Below, piece after piece: positions 1 through 5,853 of a DNA stretch of 6,044 nt. The stretch covers positions 1 to 6,044 of the forward strand of contig CAMGFM010000085.1 in assembly GCA_946055365.1 (NCBI GenBank), given 5' to 3'. The notes under the pieces were generated by a model. The model was not told where the DNA came from. It made no database searches and saw nothing but the letters and a program-made list of their open reading frames with translations. The translations under genes were made by a program, and so were the position numbers. The DNA comes from an uncultured Prevotella sp. (GTDB lineage: Bacteria; Bacteroidota; Bacteroidia; Bacteroidales; Bacteroidaceae). Positions within the stretch are counted from its first letter, which is position 1; every line of letters begins with the position of its first letter.

Positions 1-107
1 TGCTGCACGTTCATAGCACCGTTCACAACGGGAGCAGCGTTGGCTGTTCCAGCGGAAGCTGCCATAAGAGCAAGCAACAAACTGACTGTTTTTACTCGTT
101 TTGACAT
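1..107 (-). CDS. 5' end of an exported protein, function unknown (partial)
   Basis: Only the first 35 codons lie in the window; the gene continues past the left edge. The ATG is the reverse complement of 105-107. The translation begins MSKRVKTVSLLLALMAAS and continues AGTANAAPVVNGAMNVQ. This is a textbook Sec signal peptide: basic residues at 4-7, a hydrophobic stretch at about 8-18, and a likely signal peptidase I site after A-N-A at residues 22-24. No cysteine follows, so a lipoprotein is unlikely. The mature protein should be periplasmic, outer-membrane or secreted. The family cannot be told from the roughly 11 mature residues visible; an outer-membrane protein is one possibility, but nothing here proves it. 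No Shine-Dalgarno sequence precedes the ATG, as is usual in Bacteroidetes. It lies on the same strand as the protease at 1003-3132, but 895 bases of non-coding DNA with its own promoter candidate separate them, so it is probably a separate transcript. Confidence 0.72.
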   Translation of the reverse strand, partial: MSKRVKTVSLLLALMAASAGTANAAPVVNGAMNVQ

Positions 108-708
108 AATTGTTTCAAATTAGTGTTAATGTATATAGGTTCACTTTATCCTTGTTTCGCTCGCATCACAGACGCGCTTGTCCTGAAAAAGCCCGTCAAT
201 GTCTTCTTGTCTGCATCAGACCGCGCCCGCGCAAGACCAAATGTTATTAGGCAAAATGGCGCAAGGCTGTTGTAGAAGACATGTCACACGATTGTCACGC
301 CTCTTACATCTATCCCAAAAATGTCTCTTTAAAGACACGGTGAGATTATGTTTTTTTAGTAAATTTTATGTTCGTGACAACTGTTTTGTCTTATTGCGTC
401 CACAAAAATACAATAAAAAATCCAAACAAAACAAATTTGTCCTTAAATCTTACAAAAATTTTTGTTAAAAAACATCTTTCCGCATGTCCAAAAGAGCTTC
501 TTTTGTTTAGCATTTTTTCACTACTGTGTAATGGAATGATAACAAATGTAACATTTAACGGGCGAAAAACGATATTATTTCCGCCATTTGCTGTTGATAT
601 TTCACAATGTGCTGTTATCAAAAGTGACAATCCGTCAACGCCAACCGCACATTTTTGGCACGCAAAAAGACACTTCACTGCATCCCCGTTGCATGAAAAG
701 AAGGAGTA
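108..708. other. Intergenic region without a convincing gene; A/T-rich with small palindromes
   Basis: No open frame here has a protein-like composition, a signal or a family motif. No tRNA or rRNA is recognisable. Positions 300-660 are markedly A/T-rich. Small symmetric sequences are visible: GTCTGCATCAGAC at 209-221 (5-bp stem, 3-base loop); TGTCTCTTTAAAGACA at about 322-337; the perfect palindrome ACAAAAATTTTTGT at 452-465; and CAAAAGA-GCT-TCTTTTG at 489-505 (7-bp stem). A second full -7 match on the minus strand, TACATTTG at 550-543, lacks a -33 box. Positions 108 to about 396 would be the leader of the gene at 1-107 if its predicted promoter is right. Confidence 0.6.
403..435 (-). promoter_or_regulatory. 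Predicted Bacteroidetes-type promoter for the exported-protein gene at 1-107
   Basis: Read on the minus strand, 410-403 is TATTTTTG, a full match to the -7 consensus TAnnTTTG. A TTTG box at 435-432 lies 21 bases upstream, matching the -33 element and its usual spacing of about 19-21. Between 107 and this site I found no other full TAnnTTTG on the minus strand. Transcription would start near 396 and give an unusually long leader of about 290 nt. The region is A/T-rich, so chance matches are possible. Confidence 0.45.
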
Positions 709-850
709 GCGGCACTTTGCGATTGCTAAAGCGGCACTTTGCCATTGCTAAAGCGGCACTTTGCCATTGCTAAAGCGGCACTTTGCGATAGCAAAAGCGG
801 CACTTTACGATAGCTAAAGCGGCACTTTGCGATCACCAAAGTGCCGCTTT
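709..850. repeat. Tandem array of seven 13-bp cores at exact 22-bp pitch
   Basis: Six direct 22-bp units start at 709, 731, 753, 775, 797 and 819. A seventh core at 838-850 is inverted. The core is AAAGCGGCACTTT, except that the first unit lacks the leading AAA; the inverted copy reads AAAGTGCCGCTTT. The 9-base linkers vary slightly: GCGATTGCT, GCCATTGCT (twice), GCGATAGCA, ACGATAGCT and GCGATCACC. The reference G of each core falls at 709, 731, 753, 775, 797, 819 and 841, which is exactly 22 bp each time, close to two helical turns. The core is itself nearly palindromic. Linkers of 9 bases rule out an ordinary CRISPR array. The same family occurs at 903-937, 3468-3551 and 5771-5848. Function is unknown. 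Confidence 0.92.
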
Positions 851-851
851 A
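815..851. repeat. Hairpin at the inverted end of the 22-bp array
   Basis: The last direct core and the inverted core pair perfectly: TAAAGCGGCACTTTG at 815-829 with CAAAGTGCCGCTTTA at 837-851. The result is a 15-bp stem with the 7-base loop CGATCAC. The geometry closely matches the hairpin at 5771-5805 (14-bp stem, 7-base loop CGATAAT). It lies 152 bases beyond the protease stop codon, so it could act as a back-up terminator or RNA 3'-end stabiliser for that minus-strand gene. No clear U-tract follows on either strand. Confidence 0.75.
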
Positions 852-902
852 CAAAAGCCGCTGCCTCACGCCACGGCATCCAAAGCCTCCCCCGTACATG
901 AA

Positions 903-937
903 GAAGCGGCTCACTACTGTCAGTAAAGAGCCGCTTC
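903..937 (-). terminator. Hairpin downstream of the protease gene, possible terminator
   Basis: GAAGCGGCTC at 903-912 pairs with GAGCCGCTTC at 928-937: a 10-bp, mostly G/C stem with a 15-base loop. It lies 66 bases past the protease stop (1003-1005), where a terminator is expected. On the minus strand the stem is followed only by TTCATG, so it is weak as a classical intrinsic terminator; on the plus strand AGAGTTTTG follows. The two arms are degenerate members of the 13-bp core family (reference G at 906 and 928, again 22 bp apart). It may therefore be a repeat remnant rather than a dedicated terminator. Confidence 0.45.
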
Positions 938-1002
938 AGAGTTTTGCATAATTATTTCATCACATGCCCAAGCGCAGGTTTCCCATGCACGGTGGCGTGT
1001 CG

Positions 1003-3132
1003 TCATTTCACAATCTTCTTGCCGTTGACGATGTATATGCCCTTGCCGAGAGACTCGAGGTCCTTGCCCACATACACGCCGCCGATGGTGAATATCCTGC
1101 CGTCATTGGCGTTGCGCTCCACGGCTATGCTCTCCACGCCAGAGGCGGCGTCGGTCTTGACAACCTTCACGTCGTCGAGGAAGAATCGCTTGCCGCCCAC
1201 GAACCTGAACGTATAGAAGCCCTCGCCCGTGACATCATAGGAATATTCTGTCCACTCGCCGTCTTTCATTGTGGCAAACTCCAACAGCTCGCTGCCCATA
1301 TACACGTCGAGATCCCTGCTGTCGCCTGCCCACGGAGCGGCCTTGAAGGTGAGGCGTGCGGCACCCGTGAGATGCACTGGCGGCGTGTAGGCATCGCCAT
1401 ACTTGCCTGCCGAGCCGAAGAGGGCGCAGCCATCGCCTGCATAGGCATAGTTATAACGCCATTTCTCCACATTCTCCGACAGCTCTGTGTCAGAAGCCTC
1501 GTTCCACACGCCGTCATTGCCGCCCCTGCCCTCGCAGTTGTCAAACGTTTCCTCAAACAGCACGTCGCCGGGCTGCGCGTCGAAGTTGCTGCCCTCCATG
1601 CTCTTGAACGAGAAAGATATTGTGCCGTCAGCGTTCTGCGTTATGTCGAGCAGCGACTTGCCCATGAGCAGCGTGCCGTCGACGTTCTCATTATAAAGAT
1701 GTGCGGCTGGCGATGAGGTGTCGCTGAGCGTGTTGTTCTTCTTGCTGTAGCTTGAGTAGGGATAAGTGTCGTTTGAGGCATACCTATAATAAGATGACAT
1801 GTTGTCGGCGTGTATCGGCTCCATGCGCTGGTGGTCTGCCACGTCGTTCACTTGGTTGTTCATCCATATCTCGGGGTCATAGTCAACATGCGTAATGAGC
1901 AGTCCGCGTCCCGGTATCTCGTCGTCCCAGTTAGAGTTTTGCCTGTTGTCGAGGAAATAGAACTCGTTGCGGTTGCCCTCGTTGAAGATGATATAGCAGT
2001 CGCCGCCCTCGCTCATGGGCTTCATGTCTGTCACGACAGTGTCACGTGTCAGTTCAATAGGCTCAATCCAGCCTGCCACCCACTTCTCAAAGCCCGTATA
2101 GCCCGCGGGACAGAACGAGTCGTCATTGTAAGAGCCCATGCACATGATGTCCCAAGCGTCCATGCCATAGCCACCGCCGCCAGTAGTGTCATAGAGATCG
2201 GCATATCCGAGACAGTGTGAGAACTCATGGCAGAACGTGCCTATGCCATCGGCAAGGCTGTAAGCGTTGAGTTCGCACGAGCAGGCATAGCTATTGACAA
2301 AGACACCCTGCCCCGTGTTCCATGTCTTGCCATAGTCGTTGTAGCGAAGCTCCCACTTGTGCGGCCAGATGGCGTTGGAGTTGTAGCCATAGTTGGCACC
2401 CATGCCTGCATAAACCACAAACACCTGGTCGACATAGCCGTCGTCGTCCCAGTCATACTGCGTGAAGTCAACGTCTTTCTTCACCTGCGTGAGGGCCCAA
2501 GCCACAAGCTCGCCTATGTGAGCGTCACTTCCATAGGAGTTGTCCTGCCCGTAATAGGCAAAATTCTTGGGTGCGGTGAGCGGTCCATACACGTCAAAGT
2601 CGAGCTCAAACTGCCCGTTTGACTGGTCATAGAAGTAGTCGCGTACCGAGCCACGGAACGTGCCGTCCTCTGTGGTCTCGTTGAGATTGGCCTGATTGGC
2701 TATTTTCTGGTAAAATTCGAGTCCGTGGTTGCTCTGAAACTTGAGGTCGCTGAACTCCACGAGCAGTATGAGTCCTTTTTTCTTCCCATAAAAGCCTGTC
2801 TCTGACACGCCCTCAAAGTCAGACACCGCGCTCTTCATAACCGGAGCCTTGAGCATGGTCTTCTGACTGGCTCTCATGAGCGAGCGCAACTTTGCGGCTT
2901 TCTTCCTTGCCTCCTCCATATTCAAAGGCACGAACACGCCGTCAGCATCCTCAACAAAGCACCTGCCGTCCTCGGCCTGATAGTAGTGCATGCATTCGTC
3001 GCCCTTCAGCTCGGCGCGCAGCTCCGTGCCGTCTGCCAGCTTGATGTTCTTGAATATGCCGCGCTTTGCGGGGATGGCAGACACCGCCATTGCCACAAAC
3101 AGCATACACAGAGAAATTACTGTTTTTCTCAT
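1003..3132 (-). CDS. Secreted M6-family zinc metalloprotease with C-terminal sorting-type tail
   Basis: Predicted secreted zinc endopeptidase of 709 residues, related to immune inhibitor A (M6). The signal peptide is residues 1-19, MRKTVISLCMLFVAMAVSA, with cleavage after V-S-A. A propeptide of about 90 residues follows. The catalytic domain spans about 115-430. It carries HEFSHCLGYAD at 302-312, fitting HExxHxxGxxD (zinc ligands H302, H306 and D312, catalytic E303), and a likely Met-turn, WDIMCMG, at 327-333. D227, D229, D231 and D235 form a DxDxDGxxD calcium-type loop. Residues about 522-658 look like a beta-sandwich domain ending in FFLDDVKVV. The tail at about 664-709 ends GKGIYIVNGKKIVK and resembles type IX secretion C-terminal domains, which would mean export across the outer membrane (inference). 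I chose the ATG at 3132 because it opens the signal peptide; the in-frame upstream ATG at 3249 lies upstream of the predicted promoter. The frame is intact. The substrate is unknown. Confidence is high for the family, moderate for the export route. Confidence 0.92.
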   Translation of the reverse strand: MRKTVISLCMLFVAMAVSAIPAKRGIFKNIKLADGTELRAELKGDECMHYYQAEDGRCFVEDADGVFVPLNMEEARKKAAKLRSLMRASQKTMLKAPVMKSAVSDFEGVSETGFYGKKKGLILLVEFSDLKFQSNHGLEFYQKIANQANLNETTEDGTFRGSVRDYFYDQSNGQFELDFDVYGPLTAPKNFAYYGQDNSYGSDAHIGELVAWALTQVKKDVDFTQYDWDDDGYVDQVFVVYAGMGANYGYNSNAIWPHKWELRYNDYGKTWNTGQGVFVNSYACSCELNAYSLADGIGTFCHEFSHCLGYADLYDTTGGGGYGMDAWDIMCMGSYNDDSFCPAGYTGFEKWVAGWIEPIELTRDTVVTDMKPMSEGGDCYIIFNEGNRNEFYFLDNRQNSNWDDEIPGRGLLITHVDYDPEIWMNNQVNDVADHQRMEPIHADNMSSYYRYASNDTYPYSSYSKKNNTLSDTSSPAAHLYNENVDGTLLMGKSLLDITQNADGTISFSFKSMEGSNFDAQPGDVLFEETFDNCEGRGGNDGVWNEASDTELSENVEKWRYNYAYAGDGCALFGSAGKYGDAYTPPVHLTGAARLTFKAAPWAGDSRDLDVYMGSELLEFATMKDGEWTEYSYDVTGEGFYTFRFVGGKRFFLDDVKVVKTDAASGVESIAVERNANDGRIFTIGGVYVGKDLESLGKGIYIVNGKKIVK

Positions 3133-3219
3133 AATAGATAATGTAGTAATAGTTTTTTTATTATTTGTCTGAGACCTGCCGCCGTCGGGATGCAGACACA
3201 GATTGGGAAAATGTAGTTG

Positions 3220-3250
3220 CAAAGATAGCGAAAAAAAAGTTACACTCAAT
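3220..3250 (-). promoter_or_regulatory. Predicted promoter of the M6 protease
   Basis: On the minus strand, 3227-3220 reads TATCTTTG, a full match to TAnnTTTG. ATTG at 3250-3247 lies 19 bases upstream and is a three-of-four match to the -33 TTTG box. Transcription would start near 3213, leaving a leader of about 80 nt before the ATG at 3132. No Shine-Dalgarno sequence is visible; the 30 bases before the ATG are A/T-rich, as in highly translated Bacteroidetes genes. The location supports the shorter protein start. Confidence 0.7.
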
Positions 3251-3272
3251 CATAACGGCAACAATTAATGAG

Positions 3273-3290
3273 TTTTTTTAATTAAAAAAA
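3273..3290. promoter_or_regulatory. 18-bp A/T palindrome between the divergent promoters
   Basis: T7-AATT-A7 is a perfect 18-bp palindrome. It lies about 60-70 bases upstream of the predicted protease start and just upstream of the first plus-strand TACCTTTG box at 3323. A-tracts of this kind bend DNA and can act as UP-like elements or as sites for nucleoid proteins. A role for both promoters is inference; the symmetry itself is seen directly. Confidence 0.4.
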
Positions 3291-3322
3291 ACAAAGCGCA
3301 AGGTTTTCACGGCTTTTTAGAG

Positions 3323-3365
3323 TACCTTTGCATAAGGTAGGCTACGGTTCGGAAAAGCAAACACG
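3323..3365 (+). repeat. 43-bp repeat, copy 1, containing a -7 promoter box
   Basis: Copy 1 of a 43-bp direct repeat that recurs at 3409-3451 with 40 of 43 identical bases; the differences are at repeat positions 22, 26 and 33. It starts with TACCTTTG, a full match to the Bacteroidetes -7 box. The first 17 bases also form a small inverted repeat, TACCTT-TGCAT-AAGGTA. No good -33 TTTG lies at the usual distance: TTTT at 3304-3307 is only 15 bases away. Promoter activity of this copy is therefore uncertain. Confidence 0.85.
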
Positions 3366-3386
3366 AAAAACAGAGCTTTTCGTGTT
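3360..3386. repeat. Strong hairpin between the two 43-bp repeats
   Basis: AACACGAAAA at 3360-3369 pairs perfectly with TTTTCGTGTT at 3377-3386: a 10-bp stem with the 7-base loop ACAGAGC. The symmetry continues imperfectly outwards. CGGAA at 3350-3354 faces TTCCG at 3385-3389, and AAGGT at 3334-3338 faces ACCTT at 3400-3404. The whole of 3334-3404 is thus a degenerate long inverted repeat. No T-run follows the stem on the plus strand, so it does not look like a terminator. Confidence 0.7.
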
Positions 3387-3416
3387 CCGCTCTTCACTCA
3401 CCTTGCACTACCTTTG
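3385..3416 (+). promoter_or_regulatory. Candidate promoter for the OPT transporter
   Basis: TACCTTTG at 3409-3416 is the full TAnnTTTG box nearest to the OPT start codon on the plus strand; I found none between it and 3662. The -33 region at 3385-3388 reads TTCC, a poor match to TTTG, with a 20-base spacer. Transcription from here would start near 3423, giving a leader of about 240 nt that includes the 22-bp-pitch array. The near-identical box at 3323 is an alternative, giving a longer leader with the hairpin at 3360-3386. Confidence 0.45.
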
Positions 3417-3451
3417 CATAAGGTAGGCTGCGGCTCGGAATAGCAAACACG
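3409..3451 (+). repeat. 43-bp repeat, copy 2, containing a -7 promoter box
   Basis: Second copy of the element at 3323-3365, offset by 86 bp. It differs at three positions and keeps the TACCTTTGCATAAGGTA head intact. Identity stops abruptly at both ends of the 43 bp. This suggests a defined unit rather than general similarity of the region. Confidence 0.85.
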
Positions 3452-3467
3452 CATGGCGCACAATTCA

Positions 3468-3551
3468 AAAGTGGCACTTTAGCGTCACAAAAGCGGCTCT
3501 TGGACACCGTAAAGTGGCTCTTTGTATGCCACAAAGCGGCACTTCAAGAAA
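3468..3551. repeat. Second 22-bp-pitch core array, four degenerate direct units
   Basis: Four cores follow the pattern AAAG-Y-GGC-W-CTTT: AAAGTGGCACTTT at 3468, then AAAGCGGCTCTTG, AAAGTGGCTCTTT and AAAGCGGCACTTC. Their reference G residues fall at 3471, 3493, 3514 and 3536, a spacing of 22, 21 and 22 bp. Linkers differ fully in sequence, unlike those of the array at 709-850, while the cores and pitch are kept. That argues the core plus spacing matters. All four units face the same way, so no long hairpin forms. The array lies in the predicted leader of the OPT gene, ending 110 bases before its ATG. Confidence 0.85.
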
Positions 3552-3661
3552 GTCGCACAGGCGTATGCCCCTTGCGACACGCCACACCGCCTCACCCTGC
3601 GCCATCCCTGCCGAAGCGAGAAAACGACAACAACAGTACAAATAACATAAATTTCAACAAC

Positions 3662-5662
3662 ATGGACAAAGAAAAAGACTTGATCAAACTGCCCGACAAC
3701 GCCTTTACAGAGCTAAAGCCGGGCGAAGAGTACCGTCCCGTGATGCCCCCGGAGAGGGACTGCAACGAGGTAAACGCATGGACAGTGACCATGGGACTGC
3801 TCATGGCGTTTCTCTTTTCGGCAGCTGCCGCCTACCTGGGGCTAAAGGTGGGACAGGTGTTTGAGGCTGCCATCCCCATCTCCATCATTGCCGTGGGCGC
3901 AAGCACGCTCGCCAAGCGCAAGAACGCCCTTGCCGAGAACGTGATAATACAGAGCATCGGCGCATGTTCGGGAGTTATCGTGGCTGGAGCCATCTTCACG
4001 CTGCCTGCCATCTACATTCTCGAGGCCAAATATCCCGAGATGAGCGTGTCGTTCTACAAGGTGTTTCTGTCATCATTGCTCGGCGGCATACTCGGCATAC
4101 TCTTTCTCATCCCCTTCCGCAAGTATTTTGTCAAGGACATGCACGGCAAGTATCCCTTTCCCGAGGCCACTGCCACCACGCAGGTGCTTGTGAGCGGCGC
4201 AAAGGGCGGCAACCAGGCCAAGCCGCTTCTCATGGCGGGTCTCGTGGGCGGACTCTATGACTTCATAGTGGCATCCACAGGATGGTGGAACGAGAATTTC
4301 ACCACACGCGTGACCGAATGGGGAGCGTCGCTTGCCGACAACTTCAAGTATGTGTTCAAGGTGAACACCGGCGCGGCGGTCTTCGGACTCGGCTATATCA
4401 TCGGTTTGAAATATGCATGGATTATCTGCCTCGGCTCATTTGCGGTGTGGTGGGTGATAGTGCCTGGCATGTCGATGATATTCCACGATCAGGTGCTTAA
4501 CACATGGAACCCTGAGATAACGCAAACCGTAGGCTCGATGTCGCCAGAGCTTATTTTCAAATACTATGGCAAGAGCATAGGCATCGGAGGCATCGCCATG
4601 GCAGGCATCATAGGCATCATCAAGTCGTGGGGCATCATAAAGAGTGCCGTGGGACTGGCGGCTTCGGAGATGAAAAACGGCTCAAAGGACGACGCGAAGA
4701 CCGTGCGCACGCAGCGCGACCTGCCGTTTAAGGTGATAGCGGCAGGCTCCATAGCCACCATCATAGCCACTTTCGTGTTCTTCTGGTTTGGCGTGATGGA
4801 GGGCAACCTGCTCTTTGCCGTCGTGGGCATACTGCTCGTGGCTGTCATAGCCTTTCTCTTCACCACCGTGGCTGCCAATGCCATCGCCATCGTTGGCTCC
4901 AACCCCGTGTCGGGCATGACTCTCATGACGCTCATCCTCGCCTCTGTGGTGATGGTGGCGGTGGGACTCAATGGCACGAGCGGCATGATAGCAGCTCTCA
5001 TCATGGGTGGCGTGGTCTGCACGGCACTCTCCATGGCTGGCGGCCTCATCACCGACCTCAAGATAGGCTACTGGCTCGGCACGACACCACGTAAGCAGGA
5101 GCAACTGAAGTTTCTCGGCACTCTCGTGTCCGCCGCCACGGTGGGCGGAGTGATGATACTGCTCAACCAGACCTACGGCTTTGCCAGCGGACAGCTCTCT
5201 GCGCCTCAGGCCAACGCCATGGCGGCTGTGATAGACCCGCTTATGAACGGCGTGGGCGCACCCTGGACTCTCTATGCCATAGGCGCAGTGCTCGCGGTGA
5301 TACTCACGTTCATGAGAGTGCCTGCCATAGCCTTTGCCCTCGGCATGTTCATACCTCTTGAACTCAACACTCCTCTGCTCGTGGGCGGTCTCGTGAGCTG
5401 GTATGTGTCCACACGCTCCAAGAACGAGGAGGTAAACCGCGAGCGCAACGAGAAAGGCACGCTCATAGCCAGCGGATTTATTGCTGGCGGAGCTCTCATG
5501 GGAGTGCTGTCGGCACTGCTCAACTACTTTGAAGTGGCTCTCGTGGACAAGCAATGGATGGCTGCATGGACAGCTAACACCATGTCGGAGGTGCTGTCGC
5601 TCGGCGCATACGCCTGCCTGATAGCCTATTTCATATTCGCCACAAGGACCGACAAGAATTGA
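3662..5662 (+). CDS. OPT-family oligopeptide transporter, inner-membrane protein
   Basis: Predicted inner-membrane importer of 666 residues from the OPT superfamily. Characterised members couple uptake of short peptides or metal chelates to protons; the substrate cannot be read from sequence. About 15-17 hydrophobic segments are visible, beginning at about residue 40 (TVTMGLLMAFLFSAAAAYLG) and ending at about 661. Family signatures include KYPFPEATATTQVL at 163-176, GSNPVSGMT at 412-420, TTPRKQEQLKFLG at 474-486 and the PLELNTPLLVGG region at 565-576. The length matches bacterial members. I chose the ATG at 3662 because the in-frame extension to 3500 is proline/charge-rich, runs through the repeat array and looks non-coding. 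The A/T-rich leader just before 3662 is typical of Bacteroidetes starts. No frameshift or missing segment is seen. It stands alone, ends at a strong terminator 153 bases on, and is divergent from the secreted protease. Uptake of peptides released outside the cell would make sense, but is inference. Confidence 0.95.
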   Translation: MDKEKDLIKLPDNAFTELKPGEEYRPVMPPERDCNEVNAWTVTMGLLMAFLFSAAAAYLGLKVGQVFEAAIPISIIAVGASTLAKRKNALAENVIIQSIGACSGVIVAGAIFTLPAIYILEAKYPEMSVSFYKVFLSSLLGGILGILFLIPFRKYFVKDMHGKYPFPEATATTQVLVSGAKGGNQAKPLLMAGLVGGLYDFIVASTGWWNENFTTRVTEWGASLADNFKYVFKVNTGAAVFGLGYIIGLKYAWIICLGSFAVWWVIVPGMSMIFHDQVLNTWNPEITQTVGSMSPELIFKYYGKSIGIGGIAMAGIIGIIKSWGIIKSAVGLAASEMKNGSKDDAKTVRTQRDLPFKVIAAGSIATIIATFVFFWFGVMEGNLLFAVVGILLVAVIAFLFTTVAANAIAIVGSNPVSGMTLMTLILASVVMVAVGLNGTSGMIAALIMGGVVCTALSMAGGLITDLKIGYWLGTTPRKQEQLKFLGTLVSAATVGGVMILLNQTYGFASGQLSAPQANAMAAVIDPLMNGVGAPWTLYAIGAVLAVILTFMRVPAIAFALGMFIPLELNTPLLVGGLVSWYVSTRSKNEEVNRERNEKGTLIASGFIAGGALMGVLSALLNYFEVALVDKQWMAAWTANTMSEVLSLGAYACLIAYFIFATRTDKN

Positions 5663-5770
5663 CAGCGTCTTGAACGTATGGCACTAAACGGCTGACACAA
5701 CGGCGCAAAGCCTGCAAGACACAACGCAAAAGGGGCGTGCCAAGACAGGCGCATCCATTTGCCCACAGAC

Positions 5771-5848
5771 AAAGTGCCTCTTTGCGATAATCAAAGAGGC
5801 ACTTTCAATATCTCAAGTGGCACTTTCATGCAACGGAAGTGCCACTTT
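5771..5848. repeat. Third 22-bp-pitch core array, mixed orientation, two hairpins
   Basis: Four cores, AAAGTGCCTCTTT, AAAGAGGCACTTT, CAAGTGGCACTTT and GAAGTGCCACTTT, have reference G residues at 5774, 5796, 5817 and 5839. The spacing is 22, 21 and 22 bp, the same pattern as in the array at 3468-3551. Orientation alternates, so neighbours pair. Cores 1 and 2 form a perfect 14-bp stem (5771-5784 with 5792-5805) around the loop CGATAAT. Cores 3 and 4 form the terminator hairpin. It lies 108 bases after the OPT stop codon. Confidence 0.9.
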
Positions 5849-5853
5849 TTTTT
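5815..5853 (+). terminator. Intrinsic terminator of the OPT transporter gene
   Basis: AAGTGGCACTT at 5815-5825 pairs with AAGTGCCACTT at 5837-5847. A T-G and a C-G pair extend the stem to 13 bp around the 7-base loop ATGCAAC. It runs straight into eight T residues at 5846-5853, the classic rho-independent form. The arms are two inverted members of the 13-bp core family. Confidence 0.88.

Noticed and set aside
199..709. Small open frames on both strands (199-468 +, 368-709 +, 391-678 -)
   Set aside because: They overlap each other, have low-complexity Lys/Asn/Phe-rich composition from A/T-rich DNA, and lack signals or motifs.
709..850. CRISPR array
   Set aside because: The repeated unit is 13 bp with 9-base, partly repeated linkers. 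Spacers are far too short, and no cas genes are present.
964..1716. 250-residue plus-strand open frame opposite the protease
   Set aside because: It is the complement of a clear M6 protease frame, with no family motif. Long antisense frames are common opposite G/C-ending codons.
3133..3249. N-terminal extension of the protease to the ATG at 3249
   Set aside because: It would place 39 residues before a normal signal peptide, and its start lies upstream of the predicted -7 box at 3220-3227.
3360..3386. Hairpin as an intrinsic terminator
   Set aside because: The stem is followed by CCGCTC rather than a T-run on the plus strand, and on the minus strand the 3' side reads GCTTTTCC, only a short T-run.
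3500..3661. N-terminal extension of the OPT protein to the ATG at 3500
   Set aside because: It runs through the 22-bp repeat array, its composition is unlike the family, and the ATG at 3662 gives the usual family length.
4682..5554. 290-residue minus-strand open frame inside the OPT gene
   Set aside because: It is a histidine/glutamate-rich shadow of the hydrophobic OPT sequence, with no recognisable domain.
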